Source: Parvibaculum sp963696585 (GTDB lineage Bacteria; Pseudomonadota; Alphaproteobacteria; Parvibaculales; Parvibaculaceae). Taken from it: 64,000 nucleotides of DNA. The stretch spans positions 75,169-139,168 of the forward strand of contig CAVOKW010000018.1 in assembly GCA_963696585.1 (NCBI GenBank), given 5' to 3'. The position numbers and the translations under genes are program-made. Below, in pieces: positions 33,568 to 43,198 of this stretch (the first letter of the stretch is position 1; each line of letters begins with the position of its first letter). The notes under the pieces were generated by a model, which did no database searches, was not told where the DNA came from, and was given only the letters and a program-made list of their open reading frames with translations.

Positions 33568-33993
33568 ATGATTGAGATCAGCGGACGGCTGCATATTGAT
33601 GAGAGCGAGCTCGATATCACTTACATTCGCGCCAGCGGACCGGGCGGGCAGAATGTGAACAAGGTGTCGAGCGCGGCACAGTTGCGCTTCGATGTGCGCC
33701 AGTCCCCTTCCCTGCCGGATCGCGTCAAGGCGCGCCTGGAAGGCATTGCTGGCGCAAGGCTCACCAAGGAGGGGGTCATTGTCATCACCGCCAATCGGTT
33801 TCGCACACAAGATGCCAATCGCAAGGACGCGATTGATCGGCTCTGTGCGCTGATTGCGGAAGCCGCCATTCAGCCCAAGTCTCGCGTTCCGACACGACCC
33901 AGTCTTGGCGAGAAACGGCGGCGGCTGGAAAGCAAGGTCAAGCGCGGGGCGAGCAAGAAACTGCGCTCCGGCCCGATCGGTACTGACGAATGA
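33568..33993 (+). CDS. arfB: Alternative ribosome-rescue factor ArfB (peptidyl-tRNA hydrolase)
   Basis: A 141-residue class I release-factor-like protein. The catalytic GGQ is at residues 26-28 (ASGPGGQNVNKVSSA), and the C-terminal tail is very basic (KRRRLESKVKRGASKKLRS), as needed for entering the mRNA channel of stalled ribosomes. The stop overlaps the next gene's ATG by four bases. Confidence 0.94.
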   Translation: MIEISGRLHIDESELDITYIRASGPGGQNVNKVSSAAQLRFDVRQSPSLPDRVKARLEGIAGARLTKEGVIVITANRFRTQDANRKDAIDRLCALIAEAAIQPKSRVPTRPSLGEKRRRLESKVKRGASKKLRSGPIGTDE

Positions 33994-34280
33994 GTGACAA
34001 GCCCCCCGCAAACCGGCGTCCCTGGTATGTCTATATCGTGAAATGCGCCGATGGCAGTCTCTATACCGGCATTACAACCGACGTTTTGCGCCGCCTGAGT
34101 CAGCATGACAGCGGCCAAGGCGCGAAATATACGCGCGCGCGAGGCCCGTTACAGCTGCTTGGCTGCGAAATGCATCCTGACCGCTCCAGTGCCTCACGCG
34201 CCGAATATGCCATCAAACAACTCACCGCCAGCGAAAAGCGCGAACGCGCCAAAACTATGCGTGCGGCTTTGCCGGTTTGA
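33990..34280 (+). CDS. GIY-YIG nuclease superfamily protein (UPF0213)
   Basis: A 96-residue single-domain protein: WYVYIVKCADGSLYTGITTDV is the GIY-YIG core (YVY...YTG), followed by the conserved Arg in RRLSQHDSG and by HPDRSSASRAEYAIK. The biological role of this small group is not settled. It is coupled to arfB (ATGA) and its last 26 bases overlap the convergent TerC gene. Confidence 0.9.
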   Translation: MSDKPPANRRPWYVYIVKCADGSLYTGITTDVLRRLSQHDSGQGAKYTRARGPLQLLGCEMHPDRSSASRAEYAIKQLTASEKRERAKTMRAALPV

Positions 34281-35232
34281 AGGAGGTGATGATGACCGAC
34301 ACGATCATGCCCAGGAAGAGCAGGCTGAATGTCACACCAAGCGAGACCACCGGATCAATATGCCCGACGAATTCGGCATAGAAAATCTTGCCGCCGATAA
34401 AGACGAGCACCATGGCGAGGGCATATTTCAGATAGGCAAAACGGTGGATGATCGCGGCGAGGGCAAAATAAAGTGCCCGCAAGCCGAGGATCGCAAAAAT
34501 ATTGCTCGAATAGACGATGAACGTGTCCTGCGTGATGGCAAAGATTGCCGGAATGCTGTCGACGGCAAAAACGAGATCGGCCAGTTCGACGAGGATCAGC
34601 GTCAAAAGCAGGGGCGTGGCGTAAAACTTCAATTTGCCGGTCTTGGGATTGACCTCACGCACGACAAAATCATGCCCATGAATGGTTTGGGTCAAGGGGA
34701 TGTGCCGCTGGAGAAACTTGACGACAGGGTGCTCGGCAATCGGGCGCTCATGCTCGGGCGAGACAAGCATCTTGATCCCTGTGATGATCAGGAAGCCGCC
34801 AAAGACGAAGAGGACCCAGTGATATTCGCGCACCAGCGCGGCGCCAATGCCGATCATCAGGCCACGCAGGATGATGACGCCGAGAATACCCCAAAAGAGG
34901 ACGCGGTGCTGATAGATGCGCGGCACACCGAAAGAGGCAAAGATCAGGGAGATGACAAACACATTGTCGAGCGAGAGTGATTTTTCGACGACATAGCCGG
35001 TGAAATATTCAATCGCCGGACCATGGCCCTGCAGGACCCAGATCAGACCGCCAAAGACACAGGCGACCGCAATGTAGAAGGCTGAAAGCACCAAACTCTC
35101 GGTGACGCCGATTTCATGGTCCTTCTTGTTCAGGACCCCCAGATCGAAGGCGAGCAGGCCGACAACAATCGCAAAAAAACCCGCCCACGCCCAGGCAGGC
35201 GCACCCAGAAAATCCGTCAGGAAAAATTCCAT
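34255..35232 (-). CDS. TerC family integral membrane protein (Alx-like)
   Basis: A 325-residue membrane protein with about eight to nine helices. Acidic membrane motifs SLSLDNVFVISLIF and VELADLVFAVDSIPAIFAIT are those of the TerC/Alx family, linked to manganese export and metal-loading of exported proteins; tellurite resistance is only one old name. I checked the upstream leader for a yybP-ykoY manganese riboswitch and did not see one. Confidence 0.92.
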   Translation of the reverse strand: MEFFLTDFLGAPAWAWAGFFAIVVGLLAFDLGVLNKKDHEIGVTESLVLSAFYIAVACVFGGLIWVLQGHGPAIEYFTGYVVEKSLSLDNVFVISLIFASFGVPRIYQHRVLFWGILGVIILRGLMIGIGAALVREYHWVLFVFGGFLIITGIKMLVSPEHERPIAEHPVVKFLQRHIPLTQTIHGHDFVVREVNPKTGKLKFYATPLLLTLILVELADLVFAVDSIPAIFAITQDTFIVYSSNIFAILGLRALYFALAAIIHRFAYLKYALAMVLVFIGGKIFYAEFVGHIDPVVSLGVTFSLLFLGMIVSVIITSFKPAKPHA

Positions 35233-35507
35233 CTTTGTCCCAAGCGATCAGTCGCGACGCGCGCGTTACAGCCCCCGGCCATGCGCCCCGCCATCTTCAG
35301 GGATGCATATTGCATAGCTCCCGAATGAAATGGGGAGGCTTTCGCCGAGTTCAAGTGGGTAGATAACAAAAGTGACGCATGTCTTTTGCGCAACTTGTGT
35401 CAGGAGCCGCTTGGCATGCTAGCCTCCTGCGCGTGATCCAGAATCACGCATATGGAAGTGCTCGCCGCCTTCGCGGACGCACAAATTCGCAAAAAGCGGA
35501 GCATCTG

Positions 35508-35906
35508 ATGGTGAATTATTCGGTCGAGATTGTGGGCTTCTATGTCGGCCTCAACCTGCTCATCAATCTGGTTCTGGCCTATCGCGTCTCTGGCAACCGC
35601 TTGCGCAGTAAAATCATGACGGGCACGGGCGAGGATCAGGCGCTCTATAATGCCAGCCGTGCCCATGTGACCAATGTGGAATATCTGCCGCTGGGTCTTG
35701 CGGGTCTCATCACGCTGCATCTGATCTCAGGCAGCATCTACATCCTTCACGTCGTTGGCTTGATGTTAACCATTGGCCGCGTGCTGCATGCCATCGGCGT
35801 CTCAAAAACGAGCGACGCGTCGCCACCGCGTCTGGTCGGCACGCTGTTGACCTGGATTTCACAGCTTGTCGCCGGGCTTGCCTGTCTCTATTACGCGCTC
35901 AGCTGA
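35508..35906 (+). CDS. MAPEG family membrane protein
   Basis: A 132-residue protein with four membrane helices. VSGNRLRSKIMTGTG and the loop ALYNASRAHVTNVEYLPLGL match the MAPEG glutathione-transferase-like family; RAHxN(V/)E is its signature. Substrate unknown. ATG 35508 follows GCGGAG; the longer upstream frame is not protein-like. It is 29 bp upstream of pmbA. Confidence 0.88.
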   Translation: MVNYSVEIVGFYVGLNLLINLVLAYRVSGNRLRSKIMTGTGEDQALYNASRAHVTNVEYLPLGLAGLITLHLISGSIYILHVVGLMLTIGRVLHAIGVSKTSDASPPRLVGTLLTWISQLVAGLACLYYALS

Positions 35907-35935
35907 GTGAATGCTTCTGTAGTACCGGAGTCCGC

Positions 35936-37288
35936 ATGACCAAGACCTCTTCCGACAGCGTCCTTGAAACGGCGGGTGCGCTCGTCGAACGCGCGATGAA
36001 GGCGGGGGCCGAGGCAGCCGAAGCCCTTGTCGTTGAAGGTATCTCGCTGGGTGTCTCGTGGCGGCTTGGCAAACTTGAGGATGTGGAGCGTTCCGAGGGG
36101 CGTGACATTGGCTTGCGTGTCCTGATTGGCCAGCGGCAGGCGCATGTCTCAACGAGCGATCTTTCTGAAAAATCCATCGGTCCCTTGATTGAAAGGGCCG
36201 TTGCCATGGCGCGTGTGGCGCCGGTTGACCCCTATATCGGTCTGGCTGATCCGGCGCTTCTTGCGCGCGTGCTGCCTGAGCTTGATATCGTCGACCCGAC
36301 AGCCGCACCCGATACTGAAGCGCTTGCAGCCCTTGCTGCCGAAGCGGAAGAGGCGGCGCTTGCCGTTGCAGGCGTGACCAATTCGGGTGGGGCGGGCGCA
36401 AGCTGGGGAAGATCCGGCATGGCACTTGTGACCAGCGGCGGTTTTTCCGGCAGCTATGCGGGCACTTCTCATTCATTCTCCGTGTCTGTTCTTGCCGGGG
36501 AAGGCACGGGCATGGAGCGTGACTATGACTATTCAAGCGCACGCCATCGCCGCGATCTCGACAAGGCGGGCGTGATCGGGCGCAATGCGGGCGAACGCGC
36601 TGTGCGGCGTATCGGCGCCCGCAAGGTCAAATCGCAATCGGTGAGCGTCATTTACGATCCGCGCGTGTCGGGCGGATTGCTCGGCCATTTTGCCGGGGCA
36701 ATTTCGGGGTCTGCGATTGCGCGGGGGACCAGTTTTCTGAAAGACGCCATGGGCAAAGCGATCTTTGCGCCCGGCATTACCATCATCGATGATCCGCATC
36801 GCATCCGTGGGTTGCGCTCCAAACCATTTGATGGCGAGGGCGTGGCCAATCGCGCCATGCGGCTGGTCGATGAGGGCGTCCTGACGACCTGGCTGCTTGA
36901 TTGCGCCACAGCCCGTCAGCTCGGCCTGACAACAACGGGCCATGCGGCGCGCGGTGTTGGTTCGCCGCCTTCGCCGTCAACGACAAATCTCTATATGGAA
37001 GCCGGACGCCTGACGCCGAAGGCGCTGATGGCCGACATCAGGCAAGGCCTCTATATCACCGAGATGATCGGCATGGGGGTCAATGGCGTGACAGGTGACT
37101 ACAGCCGTGGCGCCTCCGGCTTCTGGATCGAGAATGGCGAGATTGCCTATCCCGTCAGTGAAATCACGGTCGCGGGCAATCTCAGGGACATGTTTCTCCA
37201 GATGACGCCAGCCAATGATCTCGTTTTTCATCAGGGCACCAACGCTCCAACCTTGCGGGTGGAGGGTATGACCGTTGCCGGAAGCTGA
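35936..37288 (+). CDS. pmbA: Metalloprotease subunit TldE/PmbA
   Basis: A 450-residue protein, the non-catalytic partner of TldD. It has no HExxH; GGLLGHFAGAISGSAIARG occupies the matching region. The C-terminal GVTGDYSRGASGFWIENGEI is strongly conserved in the family. With tldD at 11166 both partners are present but unlinked. Stop overlaps the next gene's start region. Confidence 0.94.
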   Translation: MTKTSSDSVLETAGALVERAMKAGAEAAEALVVEGISLGVSWRLGKLEDVERSEGRDIGLRVLIGQRQAHVSTSDLSEKSIGPLIERAVAMARVAPVDPYIGLADPALLARVLPELDIVDPTAAPDTEALAALAAEAEEAALAVAGVTNSGGAGASWGRSGMALVTSGGFSGSYAGTSHSFSVSVLAGEGTGMERDYDYSSARHRRDLDKAGVIGRNAGERAVRRIGARKVKSQSVSVIYDPRVSGGLLGHFAGAISGSAIARGTSFLKDAMGKAIFAPGITIIDDPHRIRGLRSKPFDGEGVANRAMRLVDEGVLTTWLLDCATARQLGLTTTGHAARGVGSPPSPSTTNLYMEAGRLTPKALMADIRQGLYITEMIGMGVNGVTGDYSRGASGFWIENGEIAYPVSEITVAGNLRDMFLQMTPANDLVFHQGTNAPTLRVEGMTVAGS

Positions 37289-38084
37289 TAAGGCTGATCT
37301 GGAACGTGACTTTGAACTGATGCAGGCCGCTGTGCGGGAGGCCGGTCTTCTCGCGATGCGGTTTTACAAAGGCGACTATCGCTCCTGGATCAAACCTGGC
37401 GACACGCCGGTGACCGAGGCCGATATTGCGGTCAATGATTTGTTGCATAAACGACTGGCGGTTGCGCGGGCCGATTATGGCTGGCTCTCGGAGGAAACGG
37501 AGGATGATCCCTCACGCCTGACCAAACAGATGGTCTGGGTTGTTGATCCGATAGATGGCACGCGCGCCTTCGCCAGGGGTAAGCCGCATTTTGCCATCTC
37601 CGTCGCACTTGTCCGTGCGGGACAGCCGGTGCTTGGCGTGTTGTTCAATCCGGCGCTGGATGAATTTTTTGTCGCCCGTCATGGCGCCGGGGCTCAGTTG
37701 AATGGCCAACCCATTCGTGTCAGCAAGCGCCACGAACTCAGCGGATGCCGCATGGCCGCAAATGCCGGTATGTTCAGGCATCCCGCATGGCCTGAAAAAT
37801 GGCCCGAAATGCACATCATTGACCGCAATTCGGTCGCCTATCGCATCGCACTGGTTGCATGTGGTGGCGCTGATGCCGCGCTGGCGCTTTCCTCCAAAAA
37901 TGATTGGGATCTTGCGGCGGCCGATCTCATTTTGCGCGAAGCTGGCGGCTTGATGACACGTCACGACGGACAGCGCTTCATCTACAATTTGCCGGAGCCG
38001 CGACACCCAAGCCTCATTGCGGCCGGACCCGCGCTGCATGCGGCGATCAGCAAGCGTGTCAGCCGTATGGTCTTGCCTGAGTGA
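37275..38084 (+). CDS. Inositol monophosphatase/CysQ family phosphatase
   Basis: A 269-residue Mg-dependent sugar/nucleotide phosphatase. Motifs PVTEADIAVND, EETEDD and VVDPIDGTRAFARG bind the metals; NDWDLAAADLILREAGG closes the site. It resembles the 3'(2'),5'-bisphosphate nucleotidase (CysQ) branch, but inositol-phosphate activity is also possible. Start is TTG 37275 after GGAGGG, overlapping pmbA by 14 bases. Confidence 0.88.
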   Translation: MPEADKADLERDFELMQAAVREAGLLAMRFYKGDYRSWIKPGDTPVTEADIAVNDLLHKRLAVARADYGWLSEETEDDPSRLTKQMVWVVDPIDGTRAFARGKPHFAISVALVRAGQPVLGVLFNPALDEFFVARHGAGAQLNGQPIRVSKRHELSGCRMAANAGMFRHPAWPEKWPEMHIIDRNSVAYRIALVACGGADAALALSSKNDWDLAAADLILREAGGLMTRHDGQRFIYNLPEPRHPSLIAAGPALHAAISKRVSRMVLPE

Positions 38085-38159
38085 GTTTCACCCTACGCTT
38101 CGCAGGTGCAGCATGATACTATATCGGCGTACTATTCTTCGGATATACAGGGGGAATTG

Positions 38160-38378
38160 ATGGCGGAACAGCTACTTCATCTTGTTTTTGGTGGTGAACT
38201 CAAGGATCTTGAGACAAACGAATTTCGCGATACTGACAATCTGGATATTATCGGGATATTTCCGGATTATCAGTCAGCTTATGCTGCCTGGAAGAACGCT
38301 TCACAACAAACCGTCGATAACGCGCATATGCGTTATTTCATTGTGCATCTGCATCGATTGCTGGCCCCTCATTCGTGA
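38160..38378 (+). CDS. DUF4170 family protein
   Basis: A 72-residue acidic protein (MAEQLLHLVFGGELKDLE, FPDYQSAYAAWK, MRYFIVHLHRLL). The family is small and rhizobial, and usually lies between the IMPase gene and the lipid A acyltransferase/waaA genes, as here. Function unknown. ATG 38160 follows GGGGGAA. Confidence 0.85.
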   Translation: MAEQLLHLVFGGELKDLETNEFRDTDNLDIIGIFPDYQSAYAAWKNASQQTVDNAHMRYFIVHLHRLLAPHS

Positions 38379-38404
38379 GGCCGTCCTGAAGGAAGCAAGT
38401 GGTT

Positions 38405-38923
38405 ATGTCGGTTGACCTGAATGATCGCGAGCCCGGCGCCGTGCAGTCCATCTTGTGGCTGCTGGTTTTCCTTGGTGTCGTGTTCATCTTCGCGGCTGCT
38501 GGCGGCTCGGTCACCGCCACCAGCGTCAAAACCTGGTACGTCACACTCATCAAGCCGCCACTCACGCCGCCCAACTGGGTTTTTGCACCCGTCTGGACGC
38601 TGCTCTTTTTCCTCATGGGCCTTGCGGCCTGGCTTGTCTGGCGTCGCGGCGGCGGCATCGGCAAATCAGGTGCGGCCTTGCCGATCTTCTTTGCGCAACT
38701 CGGCTTGAACTTCGGATGGAGCATTGCCTTTTTCGGCATGCGCAATCCGGCAATAGCAATGATCGAGATTTTCGTCCTGCTGGCCGCCATCATCGCCACT
38801 GTTCTGAGCTTTTCCAGGATCGAGAAGCTCGCAGGCCTGTTGCTGCTACCCTATCTCGCCTGGACCGCATTTGCGACTTATCTGACAGTGGCGATCTGGT
38901 GGCTCAATCGCGCCGTGATCTGA
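38405..38923 (+). CDS. TspO/MBR family tryptophan-rich sensory protein
   Basis: A 172-residue protein with five membrane helices. KPPLTPPNWVFAPVWTLLFFLMG and LNFGWSIAFFGM are TspO/MBR signatures; bacterial members bind porphyrins and cholesterol-like ligands and modulate stress responses. The first helix is preceded by an unusual polar N-terminus (VDLNDREPG). It interrupts the otherwise conserved DUF4170-acyltransferase order. A GTG six bases upstream is an alternative start. Confidence 0.9.
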   Translation: MSVDLNDREPGAVQSILWLLVFLGVVFIFAAAGGSVTATSVKTWYVTLIKPPLTPPNWVFAPVWTLLFFLMGLAAWLVWRRGGGIGKSGAALPIFFAQLGLNFGWSIAFFGMRNPAIAMIEIFVLLAAIIATVLSFSRIEKLAGLLLLPYLAWTAFATYLTVAIWWLNRAVI

Positions 38924-39103
38924 ACCTGACATCAAAACATCAATTGAAGCATGAGCTTAAGCCCATACTGGAAGGTGGCGGCAGGCGCTGGCGCGTGTTA
39001 TGGTCCGGCAGGCGGCGGCCTGCGACCCAAGCTGCCAGCCCAGACCACAAACAGATCCGTTTTCAAGTGCCGCCTCATACGGCGTCGAGAGATTGAGTGC
39101 CAC

Positions 39104-39850
39104 ATGCCGCTGAGCAAGCGCATCCTCAAAAGCGAGAAGTTTGCAACCGTTGCCGCCTTCAGCATGGCGATATTCATCAAGCTGGTGCGCAACACCACGC
39201 GCTTTGAGGTAAAGGGCAGCGACATCGCCGCGCGTTTCTGGAGTGGCGATGAGCCCTTTATCGCCGCGACCTGGCATGGCCAGAACATGCTGGTGCCGGT
39301 TTTCTGGCATAACTGGCGCGAGTTGCGCGTGCTCGTGTCGCGCCATGGGGATGGCGAGATCATTGCCCGGCTGATGCATTTTGTCGGTGTTGGCACCATT
39401 CGCGGCTCTGGCGTGCCCAAGGGCGAAGAAAAGAAATTCAAGCATAAGGGCAAGGGCGGCGCGGGTGCCTTGCGGGCCATGGTGAGGGCGCTGGGTGAAA
39501 ATATTTCGGTCGGGCTGACAGCCGATTTACCCCCCGGCCCGGCGCGTCATGCCGGTGAAGGCATCATCATGCTGGCGCGGCTTTCCGGTCGGCCGATTGT
39601 GCCCATCGCGATCACGACTCGCTGGCGCATTCAGCTCAACAATTGGGACCGGTTTACCATCAATCTGCCTTTTTCGCGCGGCGCCATGGTGATGGGCGAG
39701 CCGATTTATGTCCCGCGAGATGCCGATGACGACCTGATCGAGGCCTTGAGACTGCAAGTTGAAACAGTGCTCAACCGGATCACGGAACAGGCCGACAAAC
39801 TTGCCGGCAGCCCGCCCTTTTCATCGCAAGCGGGAGCCGTTGCACAGTGA
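39104..39850 (+). CDS. DUF374 family lysophospholipid-acyltransferase-like protein
   Basis: A 248-residue membrane-associated protein. AATWHGQNMLVPVFW contains the acyltransferase H-x4-D/N-like motif (WHGQNM) and GLTADLPPGPARHAGEG matches the DUF374 signature. It is always near Kdo/lipid A genes in Alphaproteobacteria, so a lipid A-linked acyl transfer is inferred. ATG 39104 gives a normal length. Its stop overlaps the waaA GTG start (GTGA). Confidence 0.88.
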   Translation: MPLSKRILKSEKFATVAAFSMAIFIKLVRNTTRFEVKGSDIAARFWSGDEPFIAATWHGQNMLVPVFWHNWRELRVLVSRHGDGEIIARLMHFVGVGTIRGSGVPKGEEKKFKHKGKGGAGALRAMVRALGENISVGLTADLPPGPARHAGEGIIMLARLSGRPIVPIAITTRWRIQLNNWDRFTINLPFSRGAMVMGEPIYVPRDADDDLIEALRLQVETVLNRITEQADKLAGSPPFSSQAGAVAQ

Positions 39851-41199
39851 GCGGCGTTGTTGACCGCTCGCCGGTGCGCAAGACCCCTGAACCTATTAGT
39901 CTCGGTCTCTATCGTTTGGCGACACGTGCGGCGGCCCCCTTTGTGCCCCTGTTGTTGCGCGAGCGACTGAAGCGCGGCAAGGAAGATGCGGACCGTCTTG
40001 GCGAGCGTATCGGCAAATCAGCGCTGGCGCGCCCCGCTGGCCTGCTCGTCTGGTTTCACGCGGCAAGCATTGGTGAATCACTCTCCATCCTGATGCTGAT
40101 TGAGGGCCTGCTGGACGCGCGCTCAGATCTCCACATACTGGTGACCACAGGAACACTCACATCTGCCAAACTGATGCAGGAGCGCCTGCCCGCACGCGCC
40201 TTTCATCAATTCGTACCGCTTGATCATCCCGATTATTGCGACCGCTTCATTGCCCATTGGCATCCCGATCTCGCTGTCTGGGTGGAATCCGAATTCTGGC
40301 CCAATCTCATCATCGCGGCACATGCCAGAGGCATACCGCTTGCGCTCATCAATGCGCGATTGACGGAGAAATCCTTCAAGGGTTGGCAAAAAGTGCCTGA
40401 CTTTATCGGCTCGCTGTTGCGGCGTTTTTCGCTGGTGCTGGCACAAGATGGCGCAAGTGCCGAGCGTTTGCGAAAACTTGGCGCCCTGAATGTCTTGCAG
40501 AAGGGCAATCTCAAGCATGATGCGCACCCCTTGCATGTTGAACCCGAAGCGTGCCAGGCAATTGGCCGGGTGATCGGGGCGCGGCCGGTCTGGATTGCCA
40601 CCAACACGCATGAGGGCGAGGAGCGCATTGCGCTTGAAACCCATCGCGAGCTTGTGATGCGTTATCCCGATCTCCTGACGATCATTATTCCGCGTCATCC
40701 CGTGCGCGGTGCGGCGATTGCCGAAGAAGCACGTCAGCTTGCTCTCTCGACGGCTCGCCGTTCGCTGCAGGAAGGCATCGCCAGCACCACGCAGGTTTAT
40801 GTGGCCGACACGCTGGGCGAACTCGGCCTGTTCTATTCGCTCGCCTGCCCGGTTTTTATTGGTGGTACATTTGCACCCATGGGGGGGCATAATCACTTTG
40901 AAGCGGCGCGCTTTGGCTGCGCCCTTCTTGCCGGACCAAGTGATTTCAATTTTGCCGAGTCATATCATCACTTCATCCGCGAAGGGGCGATGCGCCAGGT
41001 GACATCTCCCGCCTTGCTGGCCTCCTCAATTGAGGCGCTGCTCGCGGATCGCGATCAGTTGCAGCATTGCGGCGAAATTGCCCTACGACTGTCGCGTCGC
41101 GATAGCGGAACGGTGGAGCGGGTGCTTTCTGATCTGTTGAGCCTGCTGCCACATGCAAGGCAGAACACCGCTCAAGATGGCGTGACGCAAGATGCGTGA
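39847..41199 (+). CDS. waaA: 3-deoxy-D-manno-octulosonic acid transferase (Kdo transferase)
   Basis: A 450-residue GT30 glycosyltransferase that adds Kdo to lipid IVA. LVWFHAASIGESLSIL carries the catalytic Glu (GES), WVESEFWPNLI and FIGGTFAPMGGHNHFEAARFG are strongly conserved; the last binds CMP-Kdo. GTG start overlaps the previous stop; lpxK starts within its last eight bases. This makes a tight acyltransferase-waaA-lpxK operon. Confidence 0.95.
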   Translation: MSGVVDRSPVRKTPEPISLGLYRLATRAAAPFVPLLLRERLKRGKEDADRLGERIGKSALARPAGLLVWFHAASIGESLSILMLIEGLLDARSDLHILVTTGTLTSAKLMQERLPARAFHQFVPLDHPDYCDRFIAHWHPDLAVWVESEFWPNLIIAAHARGIPLALINARLTEKSFKGWQKVPDFIGSLLRRFSLVLAQDGASAERLRKLGALNVLQKGNLKHDAHPLHVEPEACQAIGRVIGARPVWIATNTHEGEERIALETHRELVMRYPDLLTIIIPRHPVRGAAIAEEARQLALSTARRSLQEGIASTTQVYVADTLGELGLFYSLACPVFIGGTFAPMGGHNHFEAARFGCALLAGPSDFNFAESYHHFIREGAMRQVTSPALLASSIEALLADRDQLQHCGEIALRLSRRDSGTVERVLSDLLSLLPHARQNTAQDGVTQDA

Positions 41200-42226
41200 G
41201 CCCCGGTTCTGGTATCCCGATCGTGGTGCAGGCATTGGACTGATGCCACGGCTTCTTGCCCCGATTGCCATGATCTATCGTTTTGCGAGCGCCAATCGTC
41301 AGCGACTGGCGCGACCGGAACGCTGCGCTGTTCCTGTTATCTGCATCGGCAATGTGACCGCAGGCGGAGCTGGCAAAACACCGGTGGCTCTATTTATTGG
41401 GCGCGCCTTGCAGGCCAGAGGCGAAGTCGTACATTTTCTCTCGCGCGGCTATGGCGGCACTGAGAGAGGACCATTGCGCGTTGACCCGGCTGTGCAGGCT
41501 GCCGAACAGGTCGGGGATGAACCCATCCTCCTTTCAGCTCTGGCGCCGACATGGGTTGCGGCTGATCGGCCTGAAGGGGCCGCGGCTGCGGTACGAGGTG
41601 GCGCAAGCATCATCGTAATGGATGATGGCCTGCAAAATCCGCATCTGGCCAAAGATTTTTCGATATTGGTGATTGATGCCGGCGTGGGTGTGGGCAATGG
41701 GCGTCTCATACCTGCGGGACCCTTGCGCGAACCGATCGACAAAGCACTTGCCAAAACCAGCGCCGTTATCGCTATCGGTCGGGGTCATGCGGCAGACGGC
41801 TTGGCGGCACGCGCTGCAGCGCGCGGCATACCGGTATTCAAGGCTGCACTGCGGCCTTTACCAGCACCCGAGCTGGACTCGATGCGTGTCGTGGCATTTG
41901 CAGGTATCGGTCGCCCGGAAAAGTTTTTCCGTACACTGCGCGAAATGCGCGTGGATATTATCCAGACCATCGCCTTTCCAGACCACCATGCCTTCACGGA
42001 CAAAGATGCCATCGACTTGATGATCAAGGCCCGTGAGCAAGATGCCCATCTCATTACCACGCAAAAGGACGCCGCCCGTCTGTTGCACGCGCCGCAAGGC
42101 AGCGCCCGGGCACAGCTTGCCGAAGCTCTGCATGTTCTGCCCATTGAACTGGTGATTTCAGATTTCGCCACCCTGCAAAACCTGATGGCCGATGCCATTC
42201 GTCTGGCGCGGAAAAAGCCTCGCTGA
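41192..42226 (+). CDS. lpxK: Tetraacyldisaccharide 4'-kinase
   Basis: A 344-residue kinase that phosphorylates the lipid A disaccharide at the 4' position. The P-loop is NVTAGGAGKTPVA, and IIVMDDGLQNPHLAKDFSI is the family signature with the catalytic Asp pair. An N-terminal membrane-binding helix is present (LLAPIAMIYRFAS). It overlaps waaA by eight bases and is followed by an LpxL-like acyltransferase. Confidence 0.95.
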   Translation: MREPRFWYPDRGAGIGLMPRLLAPIAMIYRFASANRQRLARPERCAVPVICIGNVTAGGAGKTPVALFIGRALQARGEVVHFLSRGYGGTERGPLRVDPAVQAAEQVGDEPILLSALAPTWVAADRPEGAAAAVRGGASIIVMDDGLQNPHLAKDFSILVIDAGVGVGNGRLIPAGPLREPIDKALAKTSAVIAIGRGHAADGLAARAAARGIPVFKAALRPLPAPELDSMRVVAFAGIGRPEKFFRTLREMRVDIIQTIAFPDHHAFTDKDAIDLMIKAREQDAHLITTQKDAARLLHAPQGSARAQLAEALHVLPIELVISDFATLQNLMADAIRLARKKPR

Positions 42227-42305
42227 CCCGTTTACCGCCGTCATTGCTTGCCCTCTTCACGCCGCGTTGTTAGAAAGGCTGTCCCATCGGTCAGCAATCC
42301 AGATC

Positions 42306-43184
42306 ATGCAAGAATTCAGCTATCGTCTCCAATATGCCGGCCTCAGGCTGATCATCGCATTTTTTGCGCTGCTGGGTCTTGAACGCGCATCACATCTCGG
42401 CGGCACCCTGGCGCGCCGGATCGGACCCAGACTCGGCGTTTCCCGACGGGCGCGTCGCAATCTGCGCCATGCCATGCCGGAACTTGATGATGCCGCTGTC
42501 GAAAAAATAATCGCCGATATGTGGGGCAATCTCGGTCGTACTATTGCCGAATATGCGCATCTTGACTGGCTGGCGAGTGCCAAATCACAGGACCATCTGG
42601 AGATTGTTGATGCACATCATGCCGAGGAGGCCCGCGCCTTCGGCAAAGGCATCATTTTCTGGTCCGGTCACTTCAGCAATTGGGAGATGATGCCCTTTGC
42701 CCTGCGTCGCCTGCACTTCAATGGCGGCGAAGTTTATCGTCATGCCAACAATCCCTATGTCGATGCGTGGATCATCAAATTGCGCCATCAATGCACGGGC
42801 CTCGACCAGATCCAGAAAGGGCCACGTGGCGTGCGCAATCTGTTGCGCATTCTCGATCAGGGCGACATGGTCGCCATGCTGATTGATCAGAAAATGAATG
42901 ATGGTGTGGAAACGCGGTTCTTCGGTCAGAAAGCCATGACGACATCCGCGCCGGGCAGCATGGCCGTGCGTTATGGCATCACGCTTGTTCCGACCTATCT
43001 GGAGCGTGTGGAGGGAACAAAGTTTCGTATGCTTTTTTTCCCGCCTATACGTGCAAATCCGGAGGCCGAAACATTTGGCGAGATCATGCGTCTCACGCAA
43101 ACGATGAATGATTTTCTGGAGGCGCGCATCCGTGAACGGCCGCATGAGTGGCTATGGATGCATAATCGCTGGCCACTTCCCTGA
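42306..43184 (+). CDS. Lauroyl/lipid A acyltransferase (LpxL/HtrB family)
   Basis: A 292-residue inner-membrane enzyme that adds a secondary acyl chain to lipid A. Catalytic HFSNWE (H-x4-E) is near residue 123, and MLIDQKMNDGVETRFFG with PTYLERVEG are family features. The specific chain added, lauroyl or very long as in rhizobial LpxXL, cannot be told. ATG 42306 is chosen; the frame is open upstream but unrelated. It ends 14 bp before the convergent peptidase gene. Confidence 0.9.
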   Translation: MQEFSYRLQYAGLRLIIAFFALLGLERASHLGGTLARRIGPRLGVSRRARRNLRHAMPELDDAAVEKIIADMWGNLGRTIAEYAHLDWLASAKSQDHLEIVDAHHAEEARAFGKGIIFWSGHFSNWEMMPFALRRLHFNGGEVYRHANNPYVDAWIIKLRHQCTGLDQIQKGPRGVRNLLRILDQGDMVAMLIDQKMNDGVETRFFGQKAMTTSAPGSMAVRYGITLVPTYLERVEGTKFRMLFFPPIRANPEAETFGEIMRLTQTMNDFLEARIRERPHEWLWMHNRWPLP

Positions 43185-43198
43185 TGTTTCTGACCTGA

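Noticed and set aside
35233..35507. yybP-ykoY manganese riboswitch upstream of TerC
   Set aside because: The conserved core of that riboswitch was not found on either strand; only a GGGGAGGC string is reminiscent.
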